Source: Cubamyces lactineus (Eukaryota > Basidiomycota > Agaricomycetes > Polyporales > Polyporaceae). From it: a stretch of DNA of 64,000 bases. The stretch covers positions 1 to 64,000 of the forward strand of contig JACDTU010000031.1 of the NCBI GenBank assembly GCA_022376465.1, given 5' to 3'. Positions 46,989 through 59,270 of the stretch are shown here, piece by piece (within the stretch, counting starts at the first letter, position 1; each line of letters starts with the position of its first letter). Position numbers and translations under genes: made by a program. The notes under the pieces were generated by a model that searched no databases, was not told the DNA's origin, and worked only from the letters and a program-made list of their open reading frames with translations.

Positions 46989-48888
46989 TGTGTTTCTGGA
47001 GGAAGAGGTGACGTATGTGCGACGGACGATGTGACGCAAGGAGGACGGGAGCTAAGACTTGATGCCGACAGGTGGTGTGGCGGTAGCTAAGTCAGAATGG
47101 TGACAGGCACAGACGGGGTGAGGATGAGGGGCGCTGAGGTGAAGGTCGAGAGCGGTTGCTGAGAGAGAGAGAGGCGCCACCGGAGGAAGAGGACGAGGAT
47201 GAGCGGACGAATGGGCCATGGCTCTTATCGTCCCAGCTCATCCCCGTCTTCTTCTTCTCCGCAGATGTCCCCTGGCCAGTTCCGAACAGAACTTCCGCAG
47301 AGTTGTCCTCTTCCAGCCATCTCCCAAAGGCCACCACCTCCTCGCATCTCTAGGCAACCCTCCCCCAGGCCGCTCGGGCGCTGCAGGACGGAGGTGAGTG
47401 CTGTGACATGCAACGGCGTCAGTCAAGCGATGCTGTAGAAAAAAGGATATGGACGCCTCTTGTGAGAGAAGCTGGCTGGAGAGGGTGCATGCAGGGAGCA
47501 CGTCACAGGAAGCAGAGAAGAGAAGATCTGATTTCAGTTCTGGATCATGCCAGCTGCCCCGGGTCCGCATGCGTCATACTAGATCCTCGCTTGTTTCCTG
47601 CCTTGCCTTTCTGGGCTCCTTCACTACGAGCGGCTCCTATCCTCCCCTGCTGCTGTCTCTACGCGTTCTCTCTGATATCTCACTCGTAACTCTGTGACGA
47701 CAGCACTTTGATTCGATTCTGCTTTCAGAACACGTCCACACGAATTCGCACCTCTTGCACACCCCAGTATGCGAGCATGTGATCCACAGACTGGTACTGG
47801 CATACAAGGGACTGCAAGCTCCCCCGCGTCTGAGAAGCAAGCATGGCATGAAGCAGCCTCGATCAGACGAAGCGTGATATCTATTTGAATGTATGCTGCG
47901 GATCGCCCAATGCGAGTAGCCTCGGGATTCTGCGACTGTAGCCCCACGAAGCTTCCCTTCTCGTCGGCTCTCGATGCGGCACTGGATCTCGACGCCCCGA
48001 ACGCCCCAGGCGTCAGACCTTCATACGTGAGCGAAAAGGCGGTCGTTTTTGAAAGCATGCGCCGATACGATGGCTTGCGAATGCATGCAGCGCGCAAACC
48101 AGTGTCAGGTGAGTCCTGGTCAGAGCTACATGAAGCATCCGGTGTCCCATCCCGTGCGACAGTTACTCCTTGTTCTTGCCGCTGTCCATGCATACTGCGA
48201 TAGCATGCTTCCTTGTGTGCTCACGGCCATTGTACCTCCGGATTACGAACGCACTCAAACCTGCTATGGCCGTCAATATCTCCTAGGATATGTCACCGAA
48301 CCTGCATGCTGTCTGCATAGAATCCTCAGTCTTAGCCATCGTCCCACTTGCACCGTCGCCAAGCGTGCATCGTCTTCTGCGCTCACCTATTTCTGATATT
48401 TGTAAGACTATGCATGAGGGAAGTCAGATCCTTGTGGACCATTGAAGGTGAGTACCTACACAGACTCCCGCGCTCCGTCGAGAATGCTATGGGGGACCAG
48501 GTGCTACAAAGGTAGTCATACGCATCGAGGGCGGAGACCCATGCGGGTGGCCAGCGAATGCGCTCCGTGAGCAGACGAACGTTCTAGTGGACAGCTGTAG
48601 TTTGGTGCCGGCTTTCACGGCTTTCTACAAACAACACTTGTGCCGATTTCAGAGACAAGCTCGGTCAGCGCACCGACACGAAAGAGGTAAGCCTCCTGCC
48701 TTATCCAGCTCACCTCCTATCCCGAACCTGCGACATAAATTCTCGATCGCGTGGTGACGAACATATCTATCACGATCAACTTGTTTTTGGCGTGGACCAG
48801 CCCGAGACGTGCCACCAGCTTGGGCCACAGCTCGGGCTCTGGCAGAGTAACAATGACGCAATCAACGAGGGACACTGTTGAGGGGCAT
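46989..48888. other. Intergenic, about 1.9 kb, no gene seen
   Basis: The longest frame (48193-47624, minus, 189 codons) shows no domain, no homology I recognise and no supporting promoter or splice context. Opposite-strand frames overlap it. CT- and GA-rich tracts near 47140-47280 may be promoter sequence of the protease gene. Confidence 0.4.
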
Positions 48889-48897
48889 TATATATTC
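48889..48897 (+). promoter_or_regulatory. TATA box upstream of candidate small gene
   Basis: TTATATATT follows a GGGGCA stretch and stands 113 bp before an ATG at 49010. The interval is pyrimidine-rich, as in many fungal leaders. Confidence 0.45.
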
Positions 48898-49009
48898 CGC
48901 CCTCGCGCACCGTCCGCCGGGTTTGTTCCTCCCGCTCCTTTCACGTCGCCTTGCATGCATCCGCATCTCCTACACCAAGCCGAAATCTGGACCCCTCGCA
49001 AACTCGCAG

Positions 49010-49146
49010 ATGAGCGACTCAGATGACTCGGAGTCGTTGCATGTAAAATGGGCGGATGTAAGTGAATACTTTTATTTGCTATACAGGGCAGTCAGCAGGC
49101 GAAGGAATTCGCGAAGTCTGTGCGAGCGAAACCCACACACGGATAG
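49010..49146 (+). CDS. Candidate 31-aa acidic/basic micro-protein
   Basis: A TATA box, a pyrimidine-rich leader and an ATG are followed by MSDSDDSESLHVKWAD (49010-49057), a GTAAGT donor and either of two in-frame CAG acceptors (49086 or 49098). The second exon KEFAKSVRAKPTHG ends at TAG (49144-49146). Exon lengths are 48 and 48 nt with the second acceptor. The intron has no strong branch site. It could also be a 5' leader ORF of the NADAR gene that starts at 49480. No homologue is recognised. Confidence 0.35.
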
Positions 49147-49479
49147 CCAGTAACTAACTCGCCATTGCGAATCTTCGTCGTTGTGTATACATAACGAAGA
49201 GTGCAGAGTGCCCAACCTCTAAGCGCTGGCCTTGACGCGTCGCGTCGCGCCCTCGTGACTCGAGCCACGTGGCAACCTCGAGGTTCACATTCTTTCCCTC
49301 CCGAGCAGACACGGTATGGCTGCCTTGAGTCTCCAGCTCAATCTGGCCACCTCGCCGTAGCTGGACGTCTCCTCCATGTGCTTATCTTGCGACGCCTGCT
49401 TGTAGATATACCCCACTTACCTTCTGCTTTGCCTTCGAAATCTCATTTCGCACACTTCCGCCAGTCTAAGAACCTGATG

Positions 49480-51607
49480 GGTAATAACCCAAGCCGCTCT
49501 ACGGACACACGATCTAGATCGGCATACTCTCGCTCTCGCTCGTTTTCAAAAGGAGGATGGAACTCTGGTCGACGGAGGATCGAGTATGGGCGAGATGAAG
49601 ACATGTACGACGATAGCAAGCTTGGAGCAGGTTATCCAGAGCGCCAAGCTTACGCGCCTCCATTCTCCAATGTGCCATCTCAGTCATACTATGGTCGTGC
49701 GTGTCACTTTATCGATGCAATAAGAACGTTTGACCCATATGACTGCCTGCGCGCTGTGCTCAGAGTCCCCGTATGGGCCTCCTCAGCCGTTGGTCTTCCC
49801 TCCGCCCAACATGCAAGCCGGCGTGAACCCCGTCATCCCTCCCTCCACCATGACTGGCGCGATACCCACTGTGGGCAATCCTTTCCCTGCGCCCCCAATG
49901 AACATGGGTATGGGCATGCCAAGTCCCGCAGTGCCTATGGGTATGCCGGAGCCCATCATCCCGGGACATGGGCAGAGCCCAGAAGCTCCCGTCATCCCTC
50001 CAATGCCATCATCATTCCGCGGGCGCAATGGGACGCCATTTCATCGCCCGGCGTCATCACCCTGGGACTCCTCTAGCACCGACGACGACGAGATCACCCA
50101 GGAGAGACGAGAACGCATGCAGCCTCCTCTTGCACCTGGTCAGTACGGTCCTTATGATCGCCTCCCCGATCGGCGGCGCGATCCCACGCCTGCGCTCAGG
50201 CGCAGTCATCATCGCCGCGCGGAATCGTCCCCTGCGTACAGGCGCGACGAATCACCTCCCTATGGACGATATACTGAGCCTCCGGTCATCCCAAACGATG
50301 CCGGCGGCGCGTACGACTATCATGTATTCCCTCCTGGAGCACCCCAGGTCGGAGTTGTCTATCCACCGCCTGAACCGCCCCTCCAACGACAACCTTCGCC
50401 GCTCTACCGACCACGCCCATGGAGCCCAATACGGCTCCATCATAATCCCTTACCACCGCCACCAAAAGACCTTTTTGAGCAGTCGCCTTACGCTCGCGTG
50501 CTACAGGAGCTCCGGAAACCGATCGATGAGGCGGAAATCAAGGCTCGGCTTGCAGGCAAGCCTGCGATTCACACCGTCGGCGCTATGCCGATCCCAGCGA
50601 TGCAGCCAGGCTCACAACAGGGGACGCGATCAAGCAGGGAGAAGAAGCGTAAAGGCCTCTTTCGTTCGCTCAGCTCGCGTTTACACTCGCATCGGCCCGA
50701 TGACGACCGCGAAGAGTTCACTTCGCCCGGGGGCACACCGCAGGTATTCGTTGGTGGGCAATCTACCACGATATACCCCGTTGTGCAGACATTGCCAGAC
50801 GGGACGACTGCGCTCGTGTACAACCCACCTGTGCCGCAGATGGTGCAGGCGGGCGGTGGCATGCCCATGAATGGCGTACCGCCTCAGCCTGCCTCAACTG
50901 TCCCTCCTGTCATGCCTGGGTACGTTCCAGGCGTAGCACCCGCGGTTTCGCCAGGGTTCGTGCCTGCGACATCCCAGGGATATCCCCCTCCCCACGGACC
51001 GTCTCCCGGACCCATGCGCATGCCGACCCCGCAGCCTGCTGCGCCCGAGCCCCCTCCGCCCCCACCACGACGCCCGCAGATCCGGATTGACCGACACGGC
51101 CAATACGCAGGTCTGCTGCACACGTCGCTGCACAAGGTGCACTACGACTGTAAGTCATACCCGACGGCGATGCACCTGCTCGAGGCGCTCCGGTTCCTGC
51201 CCGCGCACCCGGACTATGCGGAGCAGGTGCGCCGGTGCGGGACGCCGGAGGAGGCGAGCGCGATCGCGTCGAATTGCCGGCATTTGTGGCGGCAGGACTG
51301 GGAGAGTACCTTCGAGAACGTGGTGAGTAGCAGAGATACCGATGTTATTGACGCGTCGGGACTTTGGACGGTGTTGAAGGACGTACGCTGATGAATGTCG
51401 TACTAGGTTGACGAGGTGCTCTACCAGAAGTTGATCCAGCACCCTCGCTTGAGGAATCTGCTCCTCGACACGGGCGACATGGATCTTGTCTTTGCGGACC
51501 ACGACGCGTTCTGGGGCGAGGGTCCGGTCGGAGAGGGACTCAACCACCTCGGCCGTTCGCTCATGCGTGTGCGGGAGCGGCTCCGCGCAGAAGGCGTCGA
51601 TTCGTGA
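49480..51607 (+). CDS. NADAR-domain protein with proline-rich N-terminal half
   Basis: Three exons (49480-49696, 49764-51322, 51407-51607) encode 658 aa. The C-terminal 160 residues are a NADAR (YbiA/DUF1768) domain: GLLHTSLHKVHYDCKSYPTAMHLLEALRF, HPDYAEQVRRCGTPEEASAIA, KLIQHPRLRNLLLDTGDMDLVFA, and DAFWGEGPVGEGLNHLG. NADAR proteins are N-glycosidases acting on ADP-ribosyl or riboflavin-related compounds. The first 480 residues are disordered (PPPP, PPPG and MNMGMGMP repeats). The start MGNNPSRS matches an N-myristoylation consensus (Gly2, Ser6). The frame is open upstream to 49201 without a better start. The donor could alternatively be 3 nt earlier. Confidence 0.85.
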
Positions 51608-52133
51608 TCGGCGCTCTATCTATCTGGATTTCGTTCGTCCATGATTACTGCTTGGCCTGTGGTCTACACTGCGACACTCTACCTTGCGATACACCACATC
51701 CTATCCTTGCGACACCCCACCTATCCACATCTACCCTCAAACTCCTCAACGGCCTGTATATTCCTTTCCCTGGGCGACTCGTGTCTTCGTTCGATGCTTT
51801 CGGTGCATGCTTTCTACTCATGCAGATCCTCCGCTTTCTATCCTTATCCTTCCTCGTCCTACTACGCGCACTACGTCGATGTCCTGCCGCTCGTGGTTGT
51901 CTGTTTGTTTGTCTGTGTCATGCCTTCATGTCCTGTCCTTTTGGTTCGTTTCGATGCGTGTTGCTCCCAGTACGATGGTAATGTCCTTACGACTCTGTGC
52001 ACGAGTTCTATATGGCGATGATGTACTGTATCATACCGTAGGTTATGCGAATAGCAGTCTCGTTTCACATGCAAAACGGACAAGGACTAATGTGATTGAC
52101 CATATATGATGTAATGAACGAGGCCTCGCGGTG
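51608..52133. other. Convergent intergenic region
   Basis: This is the shared 3' region of the NADAR and LARP7-like genes. It is strongly pyrimidine-rich on the plus strand. Overlapping ORFs in it are low-complexity. Confidence 0.4.
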
Positions 52134-54065
52134 CTACGCTTTCCTCCGGCGTTTGCGCTTACGCTTGCCTTGAGGCTCGCCCGCCGTATCCGCGTCCTCT
52201 TGCGCACCCTCGCCATCCGCATCCCCGCTCTGGGACGAAGACGTCTGCGCGATAGCCTTCCGCACGGCCTCGCGCCGCACCTTCTCCGGCACCTTGCTCC
52301 AATACAGCTCCTCCCTCGTACCCCGCACGACCTCCATCTCGATCGCCTTTATCGTGCCCTCCCGGTTGCTGTCGGGCGGGAGCGGCGCACCGGCATCGTC
52401 GAGTCCTTGGCGCTGGACGATTGGGCGGGTTTGGAATGCGGAGACGAGCGTCTGCGCGTGATGCGGCGCGGACACGCGCAGGTGGCACTACATCGCCACG
52501 AAGCATACAATCCTCAGTCAGCTCAAAATCTGGATCTCGTCGCGCGACTCGAGACAGGGGAGGAGAGACGCACCGTGGCCATGCCCTTGTTGTAGTCGAC
52601 GTAGTCGAGCGCGGACGCCGCGCGGGGCGCGTGCGCGGCGAAGAGCGCCTTGAGCGTCGTCTTGTTCGTCTCGGGGTGGACGTGCCGGACGTAGACGAGG
52701 CACCCGGGGGGGAAGGGCGCGGATGGGTCGAGCGCGAGTCCTGAGCTTGGAGCATGCGCGTCCGCGTTCGCATTCGTTGACGCTGGCGAGGTCGTGGTTG
52801 GTGCACCCTTGTTGGCGCCTCCTACCCCCGCATGGGCACCTGTGTGTCCCTGTGAAAGGTGCGTTGCTGTTCCTGGTGCAGCGTGCATTGAAACAGTGCT
52901 GCGAGAGACGTGTGGCCGGGCTGCAGGATCGCCGGAGCCGCTCGCCTCGGCCTGCGCGATCTCGTCGAGGAGCCGCTGGCGATACGCGAGGTACTCTTCC
53001 CTGAGCTCGTCCCAGCGTTCCTTACGCAGCACGCGGAAGCCGTACTTCGCTGCCTCACGCGCGATCTCGTCCTCTCCGGTTTGCGCGCCTCCATCGGAGG
53101 TGGAAGTGGGAACACGGCGGGGGAGCCACGGCCAGTCTGCAGCGAGCCGCGCGGCATCTGCTTCGTCGGCGAGGGTGACGAGCGCGAACCCTTTGGGTTT
53201 GGGTATGTCTCCGGGGCGGTCGAGGTGGTGTGAGGGGAGGGAGATGGCTTGTATGCGGGTAGTGAGTGTCTGTTCGCGATCGGTAAAACCGAGAAGAGAG
53301 GCCGTGCGACGGTATACCCCTGGAATGGCGCGATGCGCAAGAGGTATACACTCCTTAACCAGGGCAATGATTAGCAAAAGAAGCGTTGCGCATGAATTGC
53401 GCAAGGACGCGCACCATGTATACAGTCCGCGACTCCCACTCGTGTCGCGACGAGTTCCGGGCACGGAGGAGCGCATCGCGCCAGTCTTTCCTGCGCACCT
53501 CATATCCTCCAGCATCATCCTCTCTTGTCGACGACGACGACGACGCCGAGGTGCTCGTGCCGTACCAGCCTGATTTGGACGGGGCACTGACGCGCATGCG
53601 GACCTCCAGCAACTCCGAGGCATGCGTGCGTATAGCCTTGACGTACGCCGATTCTGGTACACTAGGAATTATGTGGGGGAAGTATGCGGATAGGCGGTGG
53701 AGGGTGCTGAGAGGGAGCCCTGCGAGATGAAGCTCAGCTCTCACTGCCGGGAGGAAGAAGGGGTACGTACATCCGTCGTCTGCAGAGGCTAGGCCTCTGC
53801 GGAGTTCTGCGTTGACCCACAAGCTGTGATCTGAGAGGGAGAGCCAAAGCACGGTGGCGAGGTCTTCGTCGCGCGCGGTGGGCTCATTGGTCTTCCGCTT
53901 TCCCTTGACGTCGTCTGAGGGATGCGTCTCCGCGGCGACATTCGGAGATGCAGAGATCTTGACGACAGGTAATGTGGAAAGAGGAGCGGTGGTAGCTGCA
54001 GAAGGGGTATGACTTGTGGTTGCTTTAGACTTTTGAGCGACTTTGCGGGGGACGAAGGGAAACAT
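52134..54065 (-). CDS. LARP7/Pof8-like La-related RNA-binding protein
   Basis: At least four exons are inferred. After a basic start (MFPFVPRKVAQKSK), a La-motif-like segment LWLSLSDHSLWVNAELRRGLAS continues across an intron (53770-53720) into DDGWLPLSTLHRLSAYF. An RRM-like region follows (RRTASLLGFTD to KGFALVTLADEADAARLAADWPWL). The C-terminal xRRM-like domain has CLVYVRHVHPETNKTTLKALF, LDYVDYNKGMAT, TLVSAFQTRPIV and a lysine/arginine-rich end. The La-RRM-xRRM order is that of LARP7 and fission yeast Pof8, which stabilise 7SK, U6 or telomerase RNA. The RRM1 acceptor (AAG near 53355) is not canonical, so that exon edge is uncertain. Confidence 0.75.
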
Positions 54066-54427
54066 CGTCGACGTCGGGAAGCTCGTCGAGACAAGCCTGC
54101 TGGAACTCGCGTATAGCGTCACGATCACGTGTCTCCATTCTCTCGGACCGGCGTCTGCGCGCTAGTGCTGGACAAGAATATGAATATATTGTATCGTAAT
54201 ACGAGATTATACTCCGATTACGCTGTAAATAGAGTCGGGGTTCGTACTCATAAAGCCTGCCGTTATACTCAAATACTAAGTGATAGAGTCTGATTACAAT
54301 ACAGTAAAGGACCTGTATCTAATCAAATCTAATCACTTGACCCCGAGCCTGCCTTGGGACTCAGACTCAGAGCGCGACTGGTGAATGCTCAAGCTCGGCT
54401 CCGGGATCTTTCAACATCACTGCTCTC

Positions 54428-54900
54428 ATGATCGACGACTTAGCAAATGCCGGGACATTGCTCATCAATGAGCAGAAGGCTCGTGTCCATGCCAGCCTTC
54501 GAGTTCTTCAGCATCTGATTAATGCAATCCCACCCACCGTACCCGAAGGGACCGTCGACGGCCCACTCGCTGTAACATCCATCCTTGTGGTGATGAGAAC
54601 AACGCCCTCCCTTGGTGGAATTCAAACGTCCCGGCCTCAAGATGCCAGTCTACTTGATTCTGACACTTCCTTACTAGGCTCATTCAGCCCGGTGCTATCT
54701 CGGATCGCTCGTGATGTTCTCGCAATCCCAGGTGTGAGCATTGCTGTCAAACGACTGTTCTCATCGTGCCGGCACACACTGCGGGATGCTCATTTGTCCC
54801 TCAGTGCTATATCTGCATCAAGACAATAATTACAAAGGAGTGGCTACGGCGGGGCTTTGGCGACAACGTCGAGTACTTGGAGTCAGTCTCGATCCACCAA
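54428..54900 (+). pseudogene. hAT transposase C-terminal remnant
   Basis: The frame 54428-54829 has the hAT dimerisation signature near its end: SPVLSRIARDVLAIPGVSIAVKRLFSSCRHTLRD. After a stop and frame change, TKEWLRRGFGDNVEYLES-like sequence continues at about 54838-54885. The conserved L-A-IP--S--VERLFS core is altered (AVKRLFSS). Most of the transposase and both terminal repeats are missing. Confidence 0.8.
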
Positions 54901-56037
54901 TAGATCAATACATACCAGTAGATAGGATTAGATATGAATATGAATACAGATACAATACACTTTGAGTACGATACGGAGGGCCACGGTAATCGTATTCCAT
55001 TGTATCATTAATTATCCCACATTTTCCGTAACTAATAGTATCTTTCCAGCACTACTGCGCGCTGTACGACCGTTCTGTGCAAGCTGCAGTCCTTCGATGA
55101 AAACCACTATGTTGCCAATAGCTTGGGTGCCTTCAACTGCACCCCCGGGATCTCTCCTGGACATCGTACAACTGGACGCCCATTATGAGCAACCATAATA
55201 CACTCTCATCAATAGCTATACGCCTCGTTGGGACGATTGTTCAGTCATTAGCAGCAGTCGTAAGTAACGGGCAGCAGAACTACTAAAGTACTACCATTTA
55301 TTGACTCGGGCTGACTCCATTCTTTCAAGCGCGAAGGGCTGTTCCAACCTGTGCTCGAGTTGGCTTGAGAGCCATCTTCAACAACATAGTGATGGAAAAG
55401 TCGCTTCTACTGAATCTCGATAGCAAGAACCACAACAGTGCAGGAAGCCCTGTGCACAATGCCTGGTAACTCAGAGTTCAGAGCTCAGAACCCTGTGTAG
55501 GATTTCTGCAGGATGCATTACTGGTATGACACACCCTGCATTCTGCTTTCCTTGTGCGATTCATAGTCCCTATACTTTTCCGTAACAGGCTGAAGTACGC
55601 CGCATCAGGTTTGGAGGGGACCCGGGGCTGTATTATCCTGGTTGACAGGGCGTCTTCAGAGGCGCACATCGAAGGCATGCGGTGTCCTTGAACTGATACG
55701 CCAGCACTACGCGCAACGCTGGACCTGTTGACATCAGTGTGCATGCGGCGCAATGGCGGGCGGCAACGGGGACATCTATAGTACTAATCCTCCCCGTCGG
55801 TCATAAGAAGCATGCACGGTGAGCGTTCCGTGCTCGGAATTACTCCTCATGTATACATGTGGGCGCTGAATGTGGTACGACGCGCCTTCGCAGCTCAAGG
55901 CGGTTCTTCGCAGCTACTCGGACTGAACTCAAGATCACGCTTGCACCTCGTGTTGAACTCTGTCCTTGGATATGAGGGAGAAGCGCATATATATGGTCTC
56001 CTTCCCGGCTTATCGTCCCGTCACCGCAAGGAGTAGC

Positions 56038-56110
56038 TATGCTGCAAGAGATATTTTGGTGGCCGGGACTCCGGGATACTACGCTCCAGATTTGGAGTTG
56101 CGTGAGCAGT
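56038..56110 (+). pseudogene. Possible gypsy integrase zinc-module relic
   Basis: A short frame reads MLQEIFWWPGLRD, similar to the FWWPGM segment in gypsy integrase zinc modules. Histidines and cysteines are not preserved around it. It is a weak, short match. Confidence 0.3.
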
Positions 56111-57084
56111 GCGGGACAGTCACGTTATGTATATGAGGACTTCAAGGTAGATGAGCAGTTCATCATCCAGAGTCAGTCGTCGATGCAGCAGCTAGGTTCA
56201 CTGTACGGCTGATGGCAACGTATAGACGGTCGACGCCGCCAACTCAACGGGTTGGCAACGCAGTTTCATGGGAGCAGGCGCGCATTCCGTCACGATCACA
56301 TGTCCATGTCACGGCACCCACAAGCGTCACGAGGGAGGCACGCGAGTGGCCGCGGGAAGGAGGACGAGTGCCGCGGGTGAGGGCTGCCTCGTACTGCGAC
56401 GACGATGTCCTGGGTCGGACACGACTTATCCGTGATGATTATGCAAAAATACAGTCCATATGCTCCCGCGGCCCTGCCCAGCCCCACCTCCTTGGGAATT
56501 CCAGGGCACACGCCTCGGGCAGCTCAACAAGCCCCCGTCCGTCTGCCAAGTCCTTCTCATCAAACCCTCTGCACGTCCTCTCTCCTCCTTCTACCACCAC
56601 CTCTGCCCATCCTGTCCATCTGTGTCCGCGTCAGAGGGTCAGGCGCAGGACAGACGCGTGTAGGCTGATATCGTAGCACAGCAAATACGGGCTGAAGACA
56701 TCCCCGAGGTGCCTCCGAGGGCAGGCATTCATCGTCTCAACACCCTTAACTCGCCGATACACGTCCATTTACGCTGAATCACGAAGCGATCCCGAAGTAC
56801 GACTGCATCCGCTTCTCGAGCGATCCCGTTGTACAGATTTGCGAGCAAGGTATGCTAATCACTCAGCCTCTTCGTTTCTTCGGCTCCGCTACCACCAGCG
56901 CCGGCGATATGGCTTCCGGATGGGTCGCATCCCACGGGACTCCTCGCTAACATGAGAGCACCGTCTTCATCCACGATCCGCTTGGGAACTGCTTATAGAC
57001 CACTCACCCGCATTTCTCTTGATCCAGGTTTTCTCTCACGGCTGATAACACGCTTTTCCTCGTGCAAGTACCCGCGGTGAAGAC

Positions 57085-59270
57085 ATGTTGAGCCCAGAAA
57101 CATGGCAGTACTTGTATGCAGCCATTGCGATATGGTTGGCGACATACCTCATCAGACGGCATTTGAATCCTGCAAGTCTTTGATTTGTACCATTCGACCG
57201 CCCATACTAACAAGCGCTCTCTCATAGCTCAATTCTATACCCACCGTCGGTCCTTCTGCGCCACTACTTTCATACCTCGGCGCGATTCACTACATACGAG
57301 ACGCGGAGAGTCTACTCCGTGAAGGATACCAGAAGGTACGTTTGTCCAATAAGACTACAACTTGCACAGAGCTCTGACGCTTCTGCGACAGTACTATGGC
57401 ACAGTCTTCAAAGTTGCTATGCTGGACGGCTGGCTCGCCGTCTTCACTGGCCCGAAACTAATCGACGAGCTCCGCAGAAGCTCTGACGACGAACTGTCCG
57501 CAGTAGAGGGCACATCTCAGGTGGGCGATCCGGCGTACTATCAATTTCCCTGGGAAAGCTTTGACCAACTTCATCGTCCTTTCCGCAACTAGGTTCTGCA
57601 GCTGAGGCATACCCTTGGGCCAGGCGTCGATGACCAATTCCACGTCGCAGTCGTACGCGATAAGCTCACTCGCAGCCTCCAGGTGCTCTGTCCGGATGTT
57701 CTAGACGAAGTCTCGGCCGCGTTCCAAGAGTATATACCAGCGAAAGAGGACGGTCAGTCGGTCGTTGCCTCTATTGTGTCTACAATACTGACATGGGTCT
57801 CGCTCTTTTCCCTCTGGCGTAGAATGGGTGGGTGTACGCGTATTCCCCGTCGTCCAGCAGGTGGTCGCACGAGCGAGCAATCGCGTGATTGTGGGCTTGC
57901 CCAAATGTAAGCATACACCGAGCGTTCCTGGAGGCCGGCCTTCGGACCAAAGGTCAACTGATGTCTTGTGCATTACAGGCCGTGACCCGGAATATCTCAA
58001 AGTGGCAGTCAACTTCACGAATGACGTCTTCATCACTTCGTTCATCATCAACTTGTTCCCCGATTTCCTCAAGCCGTGAGTAACATGGGACCCGGCCTCT
58101 TATTGTGTAGAGGGGGCTGACGTAGGCTGCTGGGCGGCATTCCTTGCAGGATCATTGGCCGAATGACGACGATGGTCTCAAAGAACAAGCACATCTTGAT
58201 GCCAATGATCGTGCCTATGCTGCAGGAGCGCCAGCGGATGTTCGAGCAGTTTGGCGATAACTGGGAAGACAAGCCTGTGCGTTCTGAATGGTTCTCGCCT
58301 ACTTACAAGCGTTGATCACACTCTCCAGCGCGATCTATTACAATGGATACTAGACGAGGGCCGAGAGAAGGGCACGCCTTTCGACAACATCGTAGAGAAA
58401 GTGCTTCTCGTCAACTTCGGCGCCATCCACACATCCAGCGGGGTAAGACACCTCCTTTCCTCACACACTGCTTACGGCTCACGACGACATTTGTGTTCTG
58501 TCAGACGTTCACGCACGCCCTGTACAACCTCGCCGCGCACACCGAGTACATCCAGCCTTTGCGCAAGGAGGTCGAGAGCATCATCACAGAAGAAGGCTGG
58601 AGCAAAGCCTCTATTGGCAAGATGCGCAAGCTCGACAGCTTCCTCAAGGAGTCCATGCGCCTCGCGGACGGCAGTCTGTGTATGTCCCCTTTGCCCCACC
58701 CTTCCGTCCTCGACCACGCTCAAAGCTAACCCCCTGTGCCCCCTTTGCAGTGACGATGTTCCGCAAGGCGGTCAAGGACGTGACGCTCTCGGACGGGACG
58801 CGCATCCCGCGCGGGACGCTCGTCGCTGCGGCGTCCGCGACGGCGCACAGCGACGGCACGCGGTACCCCGCCCCGGACACGTTCGACCCGTTCCGGTTCG
58901 CGCGCCTGCGCGAGGGCGGCGTCGATGCTGCGACGAAGCACCAGCTCGTGAACACCTCGGTGGACTTCCTTACGTTCGGCCATGGGAAACATGCATGGTA
59001 TGTTTTCAGTCTCCTGTCTCTCCTTGCTCTGTCGTCCTTCTGCTCACGAGGCGGACGAGCAGCCCGGGACGGTTCTTCGCTGCTAACGAGCTCAAGATCA
59101 TGCTCGCGTACCTCGTCCTCAACTACGACATCAAGTTCGAGGAGGAGGGCAAGCGCCCCCCGAATATCCGCTTCGGGCCTGCGAACTTGCCCTCGCACAG
59201 CGCCGTCGTGCTGTTCCGGAAGCGCAAGGATGTACCGAGCTTCACACTTCCAGCTTCGCTGCACACGTGA
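57085..59270 (+). CDS. Cytochrome P450 monooxygenase
   Basis: A gene with about ten exons encodes roughly 500 aa. Exon 1 (57085-57171) encodes an N-terminal membrane anchor (YLYAAIAIWLATYLIRRHLNP) and is followed by a GC-AG intron (GCAAGT donor). Later exons give LNSIPTVGPSAPLLSYLG, an I-helix variant NFGAIHTSSGTFTHALYN, the ExxR motif KESMR, and PDTFDPFRFARLR. The haem loop FGHGKHACPGRFFA has its Cys codon split by the last intron. The enzyme would act on the endoplasmic reticulum with a P450 reductase. The sequence resembles the large mushroom P450 families related to ent-kaurene oxidase, but no substrate is assigned. The oxygen-activating Thr region is AIHTSSG, as in other fungal P450s. 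Confidence 0.9.

Larger units (their letters stand above)
54066..57084. other. Transposon-remnant intergenic region
   Basis: No intact gene is seen over 3 kb. It contains a hAT remnant (54428-54900), a possible integrase relic near 56038-56110 and AT-rich stretches (54176-54330) unlike the flanking genes. Confidence 0.45.

Noticed and set aside
47624..48193. Minus-strand ORF of 189 codons.
   Set aside because: No domain, no clear promoter or splice context, overlapping frames on the other strand, and composition like intergenic GC-rich DNA.
36340..59270. A terpenoid biosynthetic cluster (terpene synthase, transporter, P450).
   Set aside because: The genes are spread over 23 kb with NEDD8, a tRNA, NADAR and LARP7-like genes between them, and they show no co-regulation signals.
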